A DNA stretch of 64,000 nucleotides, taken from positions 1 through 64,000 of the forward strand of contig NZ_DASTAT010000126.1 in NCBI RefSeq assembly GCF_035712445.1, given 5' to 3'. Positions 51,812 through 60,835 of the stretch are shown piece by piece. Under the pieces are notes generated by a model. The model worked only from the letters and a program-made list of their open reading frames with translations. It was not told the origin of the DNA and did no database searches. Every line of letters starts with the position of its first letter. Positions within the stretch are counted from its first letter, which is position 1. The stretch is from Oligoflexus sp. (lineage in GTDB: Bacteria > Bdellovibrionota_B > Oligoflexia > Oligoflexales > Oligoflexaceae). Made by a program: the position numbers and the translations under genes.

Positions 51812-54800
51812 TCAAACCTCCGGAGGCGGGTTTTTCTGCTGAGCTTTCTTCATCCAGCTGATGGGAGCAAAGCCGCCACCGCTCGGAACTTTTTTCCGTT
51901 CCTTCCGATGAACCCAGCGTTCCTTCCACTCTTCCACGACACTGAAGAGACAGGGCACCACAACCAGAGTCAGCACAGTCGACATCAAAAGACCACCGAT
52001 CACAGCCACACCCATCGGCGAGCGGGCCTCCCCGCCTTCACCATGGCCAAACGCGATGGGAAGCATACCGCCACCCGCAGCGAAGGTGGTCATGAGGATA
52101 GGCCGCAAACGAATCGGACCGGCTTCCAGCAAGGCCGCGTCCACCGTCAGACCATCGCGAATCCTTTGCATCGTAAAGTCGATGAGGAGGATACCGTTCT
52201 TGGTCACAAGACCCATCAGAAGAATGATACCGATCATCGTGTAAACCGACATCACCTGGCCGGTCAGAAGCAGCGAACCAAAGGCCCCGGTAAGGGACAA
52301 GGGAAGTGCCGCCATGATCACCATAGGCGCCAGATAACTCTCGTACTGAGCACAAAGGATCATGAACACCAGCAGGATCGCAATAGCGAGCGCACGCAGC
52401 ATCGCCTTGATCGCATCGGCCATCACCTCGGCCTCACCGGTCAGACTCACCGTCACTTCCGGCGGCATATTCTGAGCCGAATAAGCCTGAATCTGCCCGA
52501 TCGCACCGCGCAAGTCCTTGCCGGTGAAACCCGAATAAACGGTAATCTGCCGCTGACCGTTGAAACGTTCAATCGACGAAGGCGCCGCTGCCGGCTGAAT
52601 CTCGGCGATCGAACCCAGATTCACGAGCTGACCCTTGCGGTTCATCAGCGCGATACCACCCAGGTCCCCGGCACTGATGCGGTCCTGATCCGAAATCCGG
52701 AGGCGCACGTCCACCGTTTTCCCGTTCGATTCAATCTCACCGACCTTGTCACCTTCATAAAGCGCCCGCAGGACGGCACCGATCTGCGCCGCCGAAACCT
52801 GAAGGTCAGCCGCCCGGCCCTGGTCGATGACCACCCTGAATTCCTGGGCGATCTTGGGCTTGGTCGAGTTGGTATCCACAGCGCCTGGGATATTGGTCTT
52901 AATGTGCTCCTTCACCTGATCAGTAAAGGCCACCAATTTTTCCCAGTTATCCGAACGGAAGACCAGCTGGATAGGCTCCGTACGCGCCCCGCCGCCACCG
53001 CCGCCTGGCTCCTGCACGGAAAATTCCGAGCCATTCACATTATAGACAGGACCAAGGTCATCACGAATGCGCTGGATAATCTGCGCCTGCGTGAAACTCC
53101 GCTCGGTTTTCGGAATCAAAAGGACATCGAACTTCGCCTTGTTCGGTTTTTTGTCGCCGGTCGCCGCCAAGGCCGCCACCACGGTTTTCACGCCGGGATA
53201 AGCCTGCACGCGATCGACCACTTCAAAAACCCGTTCACGCGTGGCATCGAGACTCGTGCCTTCCGGCAGCACAAGGTTGATGTTGAACTGACTCTTATCC
53301 TCTTTCGGGAAGAAGGCCACAGGCACAAACTTTAGAAGGAGGAAGGACAGAATGAAGACAGCGAAACCACCACTCAGAGTCAAAGCACGGTGACGCAGAG
53401 CCCACTGCAGAATGCCCCGATAAAAGTTATCCAGGGCATTCAGCGAGTTCTCGATCGCCGTCCAGGCCTTCAGCGCCTTGGGATTATGCGGCTTGTGATC
53501 GCCAGGCTTCAGAAGACGGGCCGACAGCATAGGCGCGATGGTGAACGCACAGAAGAGCGAGACCAAAACCGCGAACGCGACGGTCAGACCGAACTGATAG
53601 AAGAAGCGACCGATGATGCCTTCCATGAAGGCCACAGGTACGAACACCGCACAGATCGTCAGGGTCGTTGCGAAAACCGCCAGACCGATCTCCGAGGTCG
53701 CATCCTTCGCCGCTTCCGCACCCTTCTTGCCCATCGCCAAATGCCGGTGGATGTTCTCGATCACGATGATGGCATCGTCGATCAGAATACCGATGGCCAA
53801 TGACAGACCCAGCGTCGTCATCATGTTGAGCGTAAAGCCCATCGACTGAAGGAACGCGAAGGTCGCGATAACGGAGGTAGGCAGAGCAACGGCCGAGATC
53901 ACCGTAATCCAGAAATCGCGCAGGAAGACGAACACGATCAGGGTTGCGAGCACGGCACCCAGCACAAGGTCGAGCTTCACGGCATCGATCGAACCTTTGA
54001 TATAGGTCGAGTTATCCGTCACGATATCAATCTTCAAATTCTGGGGCAGCTGAGGCTTCAGCTTATCAATCGCCTTGCGCAGATCATCCGCGATCTGCGT
54101 GGTGTTGCCACCGGCCTGCTTGGACGCCGACAGAAGGATCGTCGGTGTCTTGCCGATATAAGCAGCCGTTTCCTCTTCCGCGATCGTATCCTGCACGGTG
54201 GCGATGTCACCGACGCGCAGAGTGCGGCCGTTCAGTTGAACAGGCAGGCTCGCAATCTCGGCGGCTCCATGAGCCTTGCCCTTCACGCGGATGGCCCAGG
54301 TGTTTTCCTTGGTCTTGATCTTACCCGATGGGATATCAACGCTTTGGCTTTGAACCGCGGTCACAAGGTCCTGGGGAGTCAGCCCGAAGCTCGAAAGCTT
54401 TTCGCGATCCACGAGGATGTGAATTTCCCGTTCACGAATACCGGCGGTATCAATACGGGCCACACCGTTCACACGCTCCAAGGAAGGCTGGATCACGTCG
54501 GCTGCATAACGGGACAGCTCGGCATAACTCAGGCCGTCCGACGACACGGAAATATTCAGGATGGGTGCGCCGCCGACATCGAATTTCTGAATGATCGGAG
54601 TCTCCGCTTCATCAGGCAGCTGGGTCAGGACGGCAAAGATCTTGTCACGAACTTCCTGAGCCGCGACATCACCCTTCTTGTCCAGCTTGAATTTCAAAAC
54701 AAGCTGCGCAATGTTCGGATAAGCGGTCGACTGCAGGGTATCGAGCCCGGAAATACCGTTCACCGCTTTTTCCAGGGGATCGAGAACACGCTGTTCGATA

Positions 54801-54973
54801 GTCTCGGGGTCAGCGCCGGGATAAACCACGGTCGCCGACACCACAGGGAAGTCCACGTCCGGATACTGGTCAATCGCCAGCCGTGGCAGAGCGAAGAGAC
54901 CAAAGACCACCAGCACAAGGTTGAGCATGGTGGCAAAGACCGGACGCTTGATGGAAACGTCTGAAAGGATCAT
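51812..54973 (-). CDS. RND-family efflux transporter (AcrB/HAE1-type) of the tetR-tolC-MFP-RND operon
   Basis: 1053 residues. Full RND topology: RPVFATMLNLVLVV (helix 1), periplasmic porter domains, helix 4 with AIGILIDDAIIVIENIH (Asp pair), and late GLVTKNGILLIDF. A long glycine-rich stretch (GGGGGG at about residue 660) lies in the second porter domain. It works with the membrane-fusion lipoprotein and TolC protein encoded 29 nt and further upstream, moving drugs or lipophilic compounds across the envelope. The ATG at 54973 is followed by MILSDVSIKRP, typical of the family. The C-terminus ends in a lysine-rich cytoplasmic tail. Substrate unknown. Confidence 0.95.
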   Translation of the reverse strand: MILSDVSIKRPVFATMLNLVLVVFGLFALPRLAIDQYPDVDFPVVSATVVYPGADPETIEQRVLDPLEKAVNGISGLDTLQSTAYPNIAQLVLKFKLDKKGDVAAQEVRDKIFAVLTQLPDEAETPIIQKFDVGGAPILNISVSSDGLSYAELSRYAADVIQPSLERVNGVARIDTAGIREREIHILVDREKLSSFGLTPQDLVTAVQSQSVDIPSGKIKTKENTWAIRVKGKAHGAAEIASLPVQLNGRTLRVGDIATVQDTIAEEETAAYIGKTPTILLSASKQAGGNTTQIADDLRKAIDKLKPQLPQNLKIDIVTDNSTYIKGSIDAVKLDLVLGAVLATLIVFVFLRDFWITVISAVALPTSVIATFAFLQSMGFTLNMMTTLGLSLAIGILIDDAIIVIENIHRHLAMGKKGAEAAKDATSEIGLAVFATTLTICAVFVPVAFMEGIIGRFFYQFGLTVAFAVLVSLFCAFTIAPMLSARLLKPGDHKPHNPKALKAWTAIENSLNALDNFYRGILQWALRHRALTLSGGFAVFILSFLLLKFVPVAFFPKEDKSQFNINLVLPEGTSLDATRERVFEVVDRVQAYPGVKTVVAALAATGDKKPNKAKFDVLLIPKTERSFTQAQIIQRIRDDLGPVYNVNGSEFSVQEPGGGGGGARTEPIQLVFRSDNWEKLVAFTDQVKEHIKTNIPGAVDTNSTKPKIAQEFRVVIDQGRAADLQVSAAQIGAVLRALYEGDKVGEIESNGKTVDVRLRISDQDRISAGDLGGIALMNRKGQLVNLGSIAEIQPAAAPSSIERFNGQRQITVYSGFTGKDLRGAIGQIQAYSAQNMPPEVTVSLTGEAEVMADAIKAMLRALAIAILLVFMILCAQYESYLAPMVIMAALPLSLTGAFGSLLLTGQVMSVYTMIGIILLMGLVTKNGILLIDFTMQRIRDGLTVDAALLEAGPIRLRPILMTTFAAGGGMLPIAFGHGEGGEARSPMGVAVIGGLLMSTVLTLVVVPCLFSVVEEWKERWVHRKERKKVPSGGGFAPISWMKKAQQKNPPPEV

Positions 54974-55002
54974 GATCGCACCCGTTCCTCAGGTTTATGA
55001 AA

Positions 55003-55950
55003 TTAGTTGAGTTGGGCCTCGGCATACAGTCCGGGGACGACGCGCTGGTCCTGTTCAGGAGCCTTCGCGATCACTCGGAATGTGCGGCTGGCCTGCTCCA
55101 CGACGGGAACGAGGCGAACCACTTCCAGATCACCGGAAAAACCAGTGGCTGGAATCGAAACCTTGAGCTTGTCACCGACCTTGATTTTACCAGCAAGACG
55201 CTCTGGGACCTGGAAGTTCAGTTCCACATCCGATGTATTATAGAGTTCGAACACGGCATCACCCGGATTCACGCGCTCACCGACGTTCTTCAGCTGTTTG
55301 GTCACGACGCAATCATAAGGCGCTGTGAGTTTCGTATCCTGCATGGCCTGCTCGGCTTGCGTCAGTTTCAGATCGGCCATCTGAAGGTCAAGGCGCGCCT
55401 TATCATAGCCCGTCTTGAGCTTATCGAACATGGACTCGGTCGAAACGTTGGCTTTCTTCAGTTCCTCTTCCCGCTGGAACTCGCTTTGCGCATTCCCCAA
55501 AGCCACGCGAGCCATTTCTTTCTGCGAGCGGGCCATATCCAAGGACAGCTTGTAGTCACGGGTATCCAAAACCGCGAGGACATCACCTTTTTTACAGGCC
55601 ATACCCGTCTTGAATTTCAGATCCTGAATGAAACCGCCGACGCGGAATGAAAGTTGCGATTTGGTCTGCGACGCAACTTCACCGGAAAGGCGCGTGTTCA
55701 CGTTACCATCCGGCGTCGCGGATCCTGCCGGGGCCGCGGCGCCTGCCGGGGCTTGCGCTGCTGCCGGTGAACTGGCGGTCGCAGCCGGTACCGGGGCGGT
55801 CGCAGCCTGAGCATCACCCGCCGGAGCAGCCTGAGGCGCGGGTTCAGCCGCCGCGGGCTTCGGCGGAGCAGCAGGGAGATCCACCTTCTTCTGAGTACAA
55901 CCGAGGAGCAACAAACCGCTGGCGACAAAAATGAGCTGATTACGTTTCAT
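55003..55950 (-). CDS. RND efflux periplasmic adaptor (membrane-fusion) lipoprotein
   Basis: 315 residues. Lipobox LLLLGC (Cys17 or 18), an unusually long Ala/Pro-rich tether (about 22-80), then the HlyD/AcrA pattern: LSFRVGGFIQDLKFKTGMACKKGD (first half of the lipoyl domain), a helical hairpin (about 130-190), the second lipoyl half in APYDCVVTKQL ... GERVNPGD, and a beta-barrel domain (VELNFQVPERL, VVPGLYAEA). It links the RND pump to TolC. The hairpin is short, which fits RND, not MacA-type, partners. 22 nt after tolC, 29 nt before the RND gene. Confidence 0.93.
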   Translation of the reverse strand: MKRNQLIFVASGLLLLGCTQKKVDLPAAPPKPAAAEPAPQAAPAGDAQAATAPVPAATASSPAAAQAPAGAAAPAGSATPDGNVNTRLSGEVASQTKSQLSFRVGGFIQDLKFKTGMACKKGDVLAVLDTRDYKLSLDMARSQKEMARVALGNAQSEFQREEELKKANVSTESMFDKLKTGYDKARLDLQMADLKLTQAEQAMQDTKLTAPYDCVVTKQLKNVGERVNPGDAVFELYNTSDVELNFQVPERLAGKIKVGDKLKVSIPATGFSGDLEVVRLVPVVEQASRTFRVIAKAPEQDQRVVPGLYAEAQLN

Positions 55951-55972
55951 GATATATTCTCCTTAACCGCTC

Positions 55973-57334
55973 TCACGACGCGGTTTGTGCTGGTGCTTGG
56001 GATGCCTGGGCCTGAGGAAGATCCTTGCCCATCGAACGCTGCAGACGGAAATGCCAGAGCAGATACTGCGTTTCCGCCGAAACCCGGGTGCCCTGGGCGG
56101 TGGACATCGCGCTTTCCGAGAAAATCAGATCGGTTGCCGAGATCTGACCGTTCTTGAACCGGGTCTGGTCGATGCGATAGGCTTCTTCCGCTTGAGTCAC
56201 GCCGGTCTGGGCGAATTTCAAAGATTGTTTCGCAGCCTGGAAGTTTTGCCAGGCCTGAATCACATCGAGCTTCACGTTATCGGTGGCGCTGACGCGTGTG
56301 GCTTCGGCTTTTTCCTTGTTGGCGATGGCTTCACGAACGGCGAAGATGCTGGAACCATTGCTCCAGATATCCCAGGTTACGCTGATGCCGTAATAGGTGG
56401 ATTCTTTTTCACCACCAAGGCCGCCTACCTCACCGAAATTCCGATCCCAGGTTTTGAAAACATTCACACTTGGAATGAATTGAGCATAGGCCAGATCCTT
56501 ATTATAGTCTGCGAGCTCTGTGCCAAGTTCAGCTTTTTTGGATTCCGGCCTTTGCGCCAGAGCCTGCTCGATACCTTTTTGTATGTCGACAGTTTCCTCT
56601 TCAAGCTTCGGCAGGTTCTGCTCCAAAGCCAGGGCTTCGTCATCTTTCGCCTGAATCATCTGCCGCAGGATGGCGAAGGCCACTTCCTTGGTCGTCCGGG
56701 CCTGCGCAGCCCTGGTTTCCGCCTGAGAAAGTGCCAGTTGAAACTTCAACACATCGCCCTGGCTCAAGCGCCCGACGCGCTGAATGGCCAAGGCATCTTC
56801 ATACTGCCGCTTGGCTGCATTCAAAGATGCGGCGGTGATTTCCAGCTGCTCCTGGGCCTGATAGGCATTCAGGAAAGCTTCTGCGGCTTGAAACGCGACA
56901 TCGCGTTTGGCCTGGCGCAAGGATTCGAAACTGAAGTCCTGCTGCATGTTACTGAAACGACCATACTGCACAGCTGCATAGAGTCCGGTCACAGGTTGCG
57001 CAATCGTCAGGCTTCCCGACTTTGTGACTTCGGGACGAATGAGGGTGCTGGAACCTTCAGGAAAAGGAATCCTTTGTTCTTCGGCGAAATGAGCTTCCCT
57101 GTATGTGGCTGAAGCCCGCGGCCCAATATTGGTCCACGCCCCACGCTTGCGCTCCGTCGCTGCATCCATCTCAGCCTGGGCCTGGCTCACATTCGGGTTG
57201 CTCGTGACCGCACGATTCACGGCTTCCTGTAAAGTTAAGATTTTCTGATTGGCTGCATCCTGTGCCCACAAAGGACTTCCAGTGATTGCTAGAAGCCCCG
57301 AGAGTAAGCAGCTGTTAAGCTTGCATCGTATCAT
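55973..57334 (-). CDS. TolC-family outer-membrane efflux protein
   Basis: 453 residues. Signal peptide ending in SPLWA, then two repeats of the outer-membrane efflux domain: LTLQEAVNRAVTSNPNV (about 33) with long helices, and a second half with QRPESKKAELGTELADYNKDLAYAQFIPS and DVIQAWQNFQAAKQSLKFAQ. The trimer forms the outer-membrane channel of tripartite pumps. The ATG at 57334 has AAGGA 7 nt upstream and was preferred to 57352. Second gene of the operon, 38 nt after tetR. Confidence 0.93.
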   Translation of the reverse strand: MIRCKLNSCLLSGLLAITGSPLWAQDAANQKILTLQEAVNRAVTSNPNVSQAQAEMDAATERKRGAWTNIGPRASATYREAHFAEEQRIPFPEGSSTLIRPEVTKSGSLTIAQPVTGLYAAVQYGRFSNMQQDFSFESLRQAKRDVAFQAAEAFLNAYQAQEQLEITAASLNAAKRQYEDALAIQRVGRLSQGDVLKFQLALSQAETRAAQARTTKEVAFAILRQMIQAKDDEALALEQNLPKLEEETVDIQKGIEQALAQRPESKKAELGTELADYNKDLAYAQFIPSVNVFKTWDRNFGEVGGLGGEKESTYYGISVTWDIWSNGSSIFAVREAIANKEKAEATRVSATDNVKLDVIQAWQNFQAAKQSLKFAQTGVTQAEEAYRIDQTRFKNGQISATDLIFSESAMSTAQGTRVSAETQYLLWHFRLQRSMGKDLPQAQASQAPAQTAS

Positions 57335-57372
57335 CGTTCCGTCCTTCAACATAAATTATAACCGTATCGCAC

Positions 57373-57972
57373 CTAGGTTCTTTTTTTAAGTCCCACAAGA
57401 TAGAGTTCGATCAAGGCTCGGGCCTTATCTTCCAAAGGCAGTTCGCGGCCGGGAAAGCTCCACGGTTTCTCGAGTCCATCCATCCCCACGAAGATAGCCA
57501 TCGCGGAAACTTCCGAATCCGTCGTCTCGAACTCCCCTGCCTTAACGCCTTCATCTATGATTTGCTTGAGCAACGCAATGTGCTGCGCACCAAATTTCGT
57601 CCGCACTTTCAGGATGGCTGGCGTGCAGCTCGCTTCGTTCATCACTTCGGCCGTCAAACCGTTGGTTCGGATCATCTCGTTCATAAAGGACAGACGGGTG
57701 ATAATATACTGCTCGATCTTCCTGGAATAAGTATGGACGTCGGCGATTTCCGTCCTCAAACGCTCCGTCATCGTTTCACTGAAACGCTGCACAACTGCAT
57801 CGAAGATCTCTTCTTTGCTTTTGAAATAGAGATAAACGGTCCCCTTACCCAGTCCAGCTGACTTAGCTATCTCTTCGATGGAGGTTTTCCGTAATCCATA
57901 CCGGCTGAAAAGATCCTGGGCCGCTCCCAGGATCCTGATTTCCTTATCATTCTTCTCGTTCTCGTATGTCAT
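57373..57972 (-). CDS. TetR-family repressor of the efflux operon
   Basis: 199 residues. N-terminal helix-turn-helix: ILGAAQDLFSRYGLRKTSIEEIAKSAGLG then GTVYLYFKSKEEIFDAV, the standard TetR DNA-binding region. The C-terminal helical ligand-binding part (about 60-195) resembles AcrR/TetR_C types. First gene of tetR-tolC-MFP-RND; the palindrome at 57999-58021 just upstream, next to a TATAAT box, is its likely operator, giving autoregulation and induction by pump substrates. Confidence 0.93.
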   Translation of the reverse strand: MTYENEKNDKEIRILGAAQDLFSRYGLRKTSIEEIAKSAGLGKGTVYLYFKSKEEIFDAVVQRFSETMTERLRTEIADVHTYSRKIEQYIITRLSFMNEMIRTNGLTAEVMNEASCTPAILKVRTKFGAQHIALLKQIIDEGVKAGEFETTDSEVSAMAIFVGMDGLEKPWSFPGRELPLEDKARALIELYLVGLKKRT

Positions 57973-57998
57973 CGAAACCTCAGGTGGTTCTGACTAGC

Positions 57999-58026
57999 TG
58001 ACCACATTCGACTTCTGGTCATTATA
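57999..58026 (-). promoter_or_regulatory. Promoter -10 box and candidate TetR operator of the efflux operon
   Basis: TGACCA (57999-58004), 11-bp spacer, TGGTCA (58016-58021): a perfect inverted repeat. It abuts a perfect minus-strand -10 box TATAAT (58021-58026); no good -35 is seen. A repressor bound here would block transcription just past the start. Distance to the tetR start is about 27-50 nt. Confidence 0.65.
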
Positions 58027-58117
58027 ATGGGAAACCTATCGGAGGGAAGAGGAATCTCCTAAAGCAGCCTTTAAAAGTGCATGAAGGTCGGGGAGTGAGG
58101 ACGAATTTAATGGAGGA

Positions 58118-59101
58118 TCAACCTTGGCCGTGAATACAGCGCGCCGTCATGATTCCCCAGCCGCCGCTTTTGAAAAATTTTTTCTCAGAAGTGTAAATAA
58201 TGGATCTTTGATCTGGCAGAAATGCGACTGCTTCTTGCTGGACCAGCTGTGGCAGGCGGATCTTGCGTTCGTAAGGCAGCCAGCCTTCGCGCTCGGAGTG
58301 TTCATTATCGGCCTGGCCGGTCCGTTCGAAGATGCCTTGCCAGTTGATGAGGAGCAGGCGTTTGCCGTCCGAGCTCCAGGACGCGTCGGTGACCATATCG
58401 TAAAGGAAAAACCCGACCGCTTCCGCCACCTGCTCGCCATCATTCTTGCGCCAGGCTTTGGCCGGCAGACGAAACACGAGGCTTCGCTTGGGTTCCTTGC
58501 TGAAAAGGAACATGTCGCCGGTTTCCGGATGCACCGCCAAAGCCTCGACATCAAGCCGATCCTGTTTCGGGAATTGAAATTCCATCTCGGCTGAATGCAG
58601 GGCATTGGTGAAGAGCGTGGCTTCGTCAATCGCGTGGATGCGTTTTTTGCTCCGGATATGAAAGTTGTCCCCGGTGTCGGCGATGTAGAGACAGTGTCCA
58701 CCCCAGGGGCATGGGCCCTGGCTTAAAGCTTCCGGATCGGTGCTGCTTTCCGCATAACGAATCTGATGCAGGAGCTGACCCTTCAGATCGGTAACTAAAA
58801 TCACCGGCTCGTTGCCGGAATCCACCACGTGATAAAGAATATTCTTGTAAAGGCGCGAGCTGACGATGCCGCTCATCTCACGCAGTTCAGAAACCGGCTG
58901 CACCGGCGGCCAATCCGCTTCCCAACGCTGACAGACCGCGCCCACTTCAGGTTCATCCGTCCAACGTTCCGGTTCCGCGATCTGGCCGTAGGCGTCGGCT
59001 TCACGATGCGCGAAGATCCACCAGCGGGACGCCACAGCATAGCCCAATCCCAAAAGGGTCGTCGCGACGATCAGTCCGGACAGGAGCGGCGTGACCTTCA
59101 T
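58118..59101 (-). CDS. Membrane-anchored beta-propeller-like protein, unknown function
   Basis: 327 residues. One N-terminal membrane helix (MKVTPLLSGLIVATTLLGLGYAVA), then a periplasmic domain with repeated beta-strand blocks. Conserved features are LREMSGIVSSRLYKN, DPEALSQGPCPWGGHCLYIADTGDNFHIR, DVEALAVHPETGDMFLFSKE and SSDGKRLLLINW. The 'YIADTGDN' loop and 'DxEALAxxP' strands fit six-bladed propellers like those of SdiA-regulated/esterase-like proteins. No catalytic residues are obvious. The ATG at 59101 has GAGG 6 nt upstream; the longer frame to 59173 was rejected. Divergent from the cyclic-nucleotide-binding gene. Confidence 0.65.
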   Translation of the reverse strand: MKVTPLLSGLIVATTLLGLGYAVASRWWIFAHREADAYGQIAEPERWTDEPEVGAVCQRWEADWPPVQPVSELREMSGIVSSRLYKNILYHVVDSGNEPVILVTDLKGQLLHQIRYAESSTDPEALSQGPCPWGGHCLYIADTGDNFHIRSKKRIHAIDEATLFTNALHSAEMEFQFPKQDRLDVEALAVHPETGDMFLFSKEPKRSLVFRLPAKAWRKNDGEQVAEAVGFFLYDMVTDASWSSDGKRLLLINWQGIFERTGQADNEHSEREGWLPYERKIRLPQLVQQEAVAFLPDQRSIIYTSEKKFFKSGGWGIMTARCIHGQG

Positions 59102-59243
59102 CGGTGTCCTCAGTTTCAGATGTGGGGTGTAGCCCATAGCGGAACCGTTGACCTCCAGGCAAATCTTGACCATGGCTCCGTTGCAAGTTTACTCTGAATA
59201 CAAGAAAGTTTCGAGTCCTGCTCCGAGTCATCGAGGAGGTTCT

Positions 59244-60257
59244 GTGACGAAAGTTGAAAAAACCTTCCCCGCGGGTGCTGTTATTTTTCATGAAGGCGAC
59301 CCTGGCGGTGATATCTATATCATTAAGTCCGGAGAAGTCAAAGTCTACCAGGCACGCGGCGGTAGTGAAATCCTGCTGGCTCAGCTGGGTCAGGGCGAAC
59401 TTCTGGGTGCCATGACCGCGACCACGGGGACGCCGCGCACAGCTTCTGTCAAAGCCTTGACCGACACAGTTGTCACGATGATCAGCAGCAAGGATATGGA
59501 AAAGCTCCTGAAAGATATTCCACCCTGGGCGAATATTTTAATCAAGGACCTGATCTTTCGACTGAAATTCATGAATGAAATCTATATCCAATCGGTAAGC
59601 GCGGAACTCAGCAGCCGGACGCATCAGGATCTATTGCGGGCCGCCACGCGACTGGCCAAGGGAATTCTGGCTAACGCTCGTGTGCAGGAAAAGGAAATTG
59701 ACGGCACGACCGTCGTGGACCTGCATTCCAGCTTTTCCCCGCTGCTCGACATCTTTCTCGCCGAAAAGGATCTCTTCCTCAAAATCTATAATCTTTTCCT
59801 GGAATATCGCCTGCTCGAGCTGAAGGAGCTGCGCCAGGCGGGAAAATTCCTGTCCAAGGAAGAGCTGGCGGGACTGCAGACCTTCTATGATATGGCCACC
59901 CAGCATCTGAGCGGGACCACGCCGCATAGAAAAGCGCCGCCGACCCTGGCCGTCGGGGAACGCAAAGCACTGCTGGAGCTTGCGATGTGGGCGAAGGCCG
60001 AGCCTCTCGATAAGAGCGGGCGTCTGATCATGACGCTGGCGGAATGTGAAAATCGCCTGGCCCAAAACCTCAGCCGTCAGCACATCATTCATGTCCTGCA
60101 GCGCGCCAGTGCCTGGAATTTGATTCATCTGGATAAGGCGGAGGTGAAAATATCGTTTCGCCCGGATACCATCCGTCACGTGGTGGCCAGCATGAATCTG
60201 ATTCATGCTTTGGAGAGTGAGTCCTCGCCCCTGCATAAGGCCGTGAGCCCTGAGTAG
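59244..60257 (+). CDS. Cyclic-nucleotide-binding-domain protein
   Basis: 337 residues. The first 120 form a CNB domain: FPAGAVIFHEGDPGGDIYIIKSGEVKVY, then LGQGELLGAMTATTGTPRTASVKAL, the phosphate-binding cassette region, which has the conserved Arg-Thr-Ala core. The rest is helical with no DNA-binding motif that I can identify, although the last 80 residues (LAECENRLAQNLSRQHIIHVLQRA) are compatible with a winged or helical module. It could bind cAMP or cGMP produced by the DISM cyclases at 7209 and 27569. The GTG at 59244 was chosen because GAGGAGG lies 4 nt upstream and the domain begins at once; the longer frame overlaps the promoter region. Confidence 0.8.
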   Translation: MTKVEKTFPAGAVIFHEGDPGGDIYIIKSGEVKVYQARGGSEILLAQLGQGELLGAMTATTGTPRTASVKALTDTVVTMISSKDMEKLLKDIPPWANILIKDLIFRLKFMNEIYIQSVSAELSSRTHQDLLRAATRLAKGILANARVQEKEIDGTTVVDLHSSFSPLLDIFLAEKDLFLKIYNLFLEYRLLELKELRQAGKFLSKEELAGLQTFYDMATQHLSGTTPHRKAPPTLAVGERKALLELAMWAKAEPLDKSGRLIMTLAECENRLAQNLSRQHIIHVLQRASAWNLIHLDKAEVKISFRPDTIRHVVASMNLIHALESESSPLHKAVSPE

Positions 60258-60306
60258 CGGAAAGCGATCAACGCCCCCTTGAGATTGAAGCCCCAAGGGG
60301 ACACGA

Positions 60307-60540
60307 TTACAGCAAACGATCCAAATAAACCCATTCCCGGCAATTGATCATGTTCGCCGCCACGCGGCTGTCATCCGCGCTGTCTGACTGCGAAGCCATG
60401 ACGAAATTCTCGGGCTCGTCACCACGCATCCTTAAGCGCATGCCGCGCGGGATCACCAGCGTGACGCCGAAGCTGACGATCTCATGCTGCAGGATATCCA
60501 TGGCTTTGCGTAGTTCCAGAGGCTGCTTTTTCAAAGGCAT
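60307..60540 (-). CDS. Small hypothetical protein (77 aa)
   Basis: Not recognised. Begins MPLKKQPLELRKAMDIL, followed by a beta-rich centre (VSFGVTLVIPRGMRLRMRG) and a polar end (CREWVYLDRLL). The ATG at 60540 has AAGGAG 5 nt upstream, better than the frame from 60558. No membrane segment. A single gene tail to tail with the CNB gene, from which a GC-rich palindrome (CCCCTTG ... CAAGGGG, about 60274-60300) separates it. Confidence 0.5.
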   Translation of the reverse strand: MPLKKQPLELRKAMDILQHEIVSFGVTLVIPRGMRLRMRGDEPENFVMASQSDSADDSRVAANMINCREWVYLDRLL

Positions 60541-60835
60541 ACGCGCTCCTTTTAACATGAAAATCCCTTTCTAATAGAGGTCTCTCACGAGTCTTTGAGA
60601 AATAACACCTAGCATACAACCGTTAACTCTCAGCTCACAAGTCTCGCAGCGAATCTTTCCTCAAACATACAAAACTATCGGTAAATACCGTGTTGGGTGC
60701 AGTTCTGCATGCTAGCCGGACTGTAGCTCTTTACTAACAATGCGACGTGATCACAAAACCCCAGGTAATTGATCAATATCAGAACACGTGATAGGGTCGC
60801 TGGGAATTGTTCATCATCGAATTTTGGAGATTTTT
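60541..60835. other. Intergenic region upstream of the lectin gene
   Basis: 295 bases between divergent genes. It holds the 10-bp palindrome ATTGATCAAT (60768-60777) about 60 nt before the lectin start, and CACGTGAT/GTGATCAC-like elements nearby that could be regulatory. No gene is seen. Confidence 0.4.

Noticed and set aside
51815..51840. CCTCCGGAGG plus T-run as terminator at the RND 3' end
   Set aside because: The T-run is on the plus strand, opposite to the gene; the palindrome is within the coding end and the minus side has no U-run.
51613..51861. Plus-strand frames across the palindromic repeats
   Set aside because: Gly/Pro/Arg-rich products are translations of the repeats; no ribosome site and they run into the RND gene on the other strand.
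60274..60300. Palindrome CCCCTTG ... CAAGGGG as terminator of the CNB gene
   Set aside because: No U-run on either strand; kept only as a possible mRNA 3' structure.
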